64,000 nucleotides of DNA from Vagococcus hydrophili. GTDB lineage: Bacteria > Bacillota > Bacilli > Lactobacillales > Vagococcaceae. Numbering within the stretch: position 1 is the first letter of the stretch; each line of letters starts with the position of its first letter. The notes beneath the pieces are model-generated. The model did no database searches. It was not told the DNA's origin and was given only the letters and a program-made list of their open reading frames with translations. Position numbers and translations under genes: made by a program. The stretch is from positions 2,480,001-2,544,000 of the forward strand of contig NZ_CP049887.1 of assembly GCF_011304195.1 (NCBI RefSeq), written 5' to 3'. This document shows, piece by piece, positions 62,988 through 64,000 of this stretch.

Positions 62988-64000
62988 TTATTTTAACTCT
63001 TTCATCAAGTGATTTTTATTAATTTTCCCTGACGTCGTTCGAGGTAGTTCCGAAACAACGTGCCACTCTTTAGGTAATTTATATTTAGCTAATTTAGCTT
63101 GCCCGTAACTGTTAAGGTCTTCTTCTGAAAGTTCAGTCACCACAAAAGCAATGGGAATAGCTCCCCATTTAGAGTCGTTTTTCCCGATAACTGCGATTTC
63201 TTTTATTTTTGGATGAGCTAAATAAACTTGCTCAATTTCAGCAGGATAGATGTTTTCCCCACCTGAGATTATTAATTCTTTCAAACGGCTTTTTACATAT
63301 AAATAACCGTCTTGATCAAGATAACCTAAATCCCCAGTTTTAAACCAACCCTCTTTGGTCCAAGAATCTGTTTCTCTTAAGTAACTTGTAATAACTTGAG
63401 GTCCCTTCAACCAAATTTCACCCACATTATTTTTAGGGTTGGCAATTTTTATTGAAAGGCCTTCTAATGGTAAACCAGATGAGCCAATTTTACTGTAAGC
63501 ATCCTTTTCACTGAGGGCAATTACTTGGGAACATGTTTCTGTCATACCAAAAGATTGGACCACTGAAATATTGTTTTTCTGGCAGTTTTCAATTAAGTGA
63601 GTCGGAACACTCCCTCCACCAACAAGCATTAATCGAAATGATTTAGAATAGCCATTTTCAGGATAAATAGCCATTAATCTTTCCAACGTCATTGAAACCA
63701 CTGAAACAATGGTGATCTTACCTTTTTTAAGTTCACAGGTTAACTCCTCTTCATCAAAAGTGGTCATCAGGTTAATCGTCAAGCCTAGTATAAGACTCCG
63801 ACAAACTATAGATAATCCACTAATATGAATGAGAGGTGTTGGCGCTGCCCACTCATCTGAGGAACTTAAATTTAAATTTTTCTTCGTCGCTAAACAATTA
63901 GCATAATGATTATCAAAGGTTTGGATGACGCCTTTTGGATGACCTGTCGTGCCTGAAGTGAACATAATTGAAGCGACATTAGTCTTTTCTAAAAGATTAG
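62988..64000 (-). CDS. menE: o-Succinylbenzoate-CoA ligase MenE (5' end outside window)
   Basis: The frame is open to the window edge; 337 residues of an acyl-CoA synthetase are present. Motifs: MFTSGTTGHPKG (P-loop), QSFGMTETCSQ, GWFKTGDLGYLDQDGYL, KELIISGGENIYPAEIEQ and the catalytic Lys in TSGKINKNHL. It activates o-succinylbenzoate made by the MenHC protein of the same operon. The ATG at 63965 is internal; the true start lies beyond 64000. menB, the next step, is not in the window. Confidence 0.93.
   Translation of the reverse strand, partial: NLLEKTNVASIMFTSGTTGHPKGVIQTFDNHYANCLATKKNLNLSSSDEWAAPTPLIHISGLSIVCRSLILGLTINLMTTFDEEELTCELKKGKITIVSVVSMTLERLMAIYPENGYSKSFRLMLVGGGSVPTHLIENCQKNNISVVQSFGMTETCSQVIALSEKDAYSKIGSSGLPLEGLSIKIANPKNNVGEIWLKGPQVITSYLRETDSWTKEGWFKTGDLGYLDQDGYLYVKSRLKELIISGGENIYPAEIEQVYLAHPKIKEIAVIGKNDSKWGAIPIAFVVTELSEEDLNSYGQAKLAKYKLPKEWHVVSELPRTTSGKINKNHLMKELK

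Overview
The window is a low-GC, AT-rich stretch of a Gram-positive (Bacillota) chromosome. Gene content points to Lactobacillales and most likely Enterococcaceae (Enterococcus/Vagococcus-like; this is inference). The evidence is a MapZ-type division protein, a streptococcal-type XerS recombinase, a lysine-type MurE, CtsR control of clpB, a large FPATG-anchored Cna_B adhesin, a low-affinity class B PBP, and menaquinone genes with a menH-menC fusion. No rRNA, tRNA, CRISPR array, insertion sequence or prophage was recognised.

Layout. 1-5.6 kb (minus strand): the 3'-truncated end of an amino acid permease, a membrane-anchored beta-propeller protein overlapping rqcH, and a MapZ-like protein. 5.8-9.4 kb (plus): a membrane-anchored unknown, then a long leader with a short ORF and two tandem terminators in front of a three-gene TrpXYZ-like ABC importer. 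9.4-13.5 kb (plus): VanZ-like, GNAT, CGNR regulator, alpha/beta hydrolase, and PadR with a frameshifted DUF2812 gene. 13.5-20 kb (minus): a run of small enzyme genes (monooxygenase, two GNATs, nitrilase, HIT, HAD, frameshifted DUF2785, nucleotidyltransferase, MazG-like). 20-24.5 kb: xerS, then an overlapping minus-strand cluster with an ANT(6)-like adenylyltransferase, GNAT, pyrophosphatase-like, histidine phosphatase and lipoprotein. 24.6-28.8 kb: an ATPase-FtsX ABC protein divergent from an OmpR/HK two-component system. 28.8-31.4 kb: a Crp/Fnr regulator divergent from a YczE-type membrane protein, then an AbrB-DUF998 fusion. 31.5-36.2 kb: a frameshifted PBP, a DUF3885-like remnant, GNAT, and murE. 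36.3-40.4 kb: an SOS-type module (two promoters with the same architecture and a LexA-like box in the spacer) driving a small unknown gene and an operon ending in a UvrX-type Y-family polymerase, then csbD. 40.5-48.9 kb: one 2,797-residue adhesin with about 17 Cna_B-type repeats. 49-51.8 kb: accessory genes (bPH, GIY-YIG, DUF6978-like plus DUF1828/1829). 52-57.9 kb: lepA, an Eis-type acetyltransferase and clpB. 58-64 kb: menE-menF-menD-menHC, with menE running off the window end.

Recurring signal: three genes (DUF2812, DUF2785, class B PBP), and possibly the trp-transporter leader ORF, each read correctly if a single base is restored. In the DUF2785 gene, the PBP gene and the leader that base falls in a homopolymer run. 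This fits either uncorrected sequencing indels or real gene decay, and read-level checking would decide.
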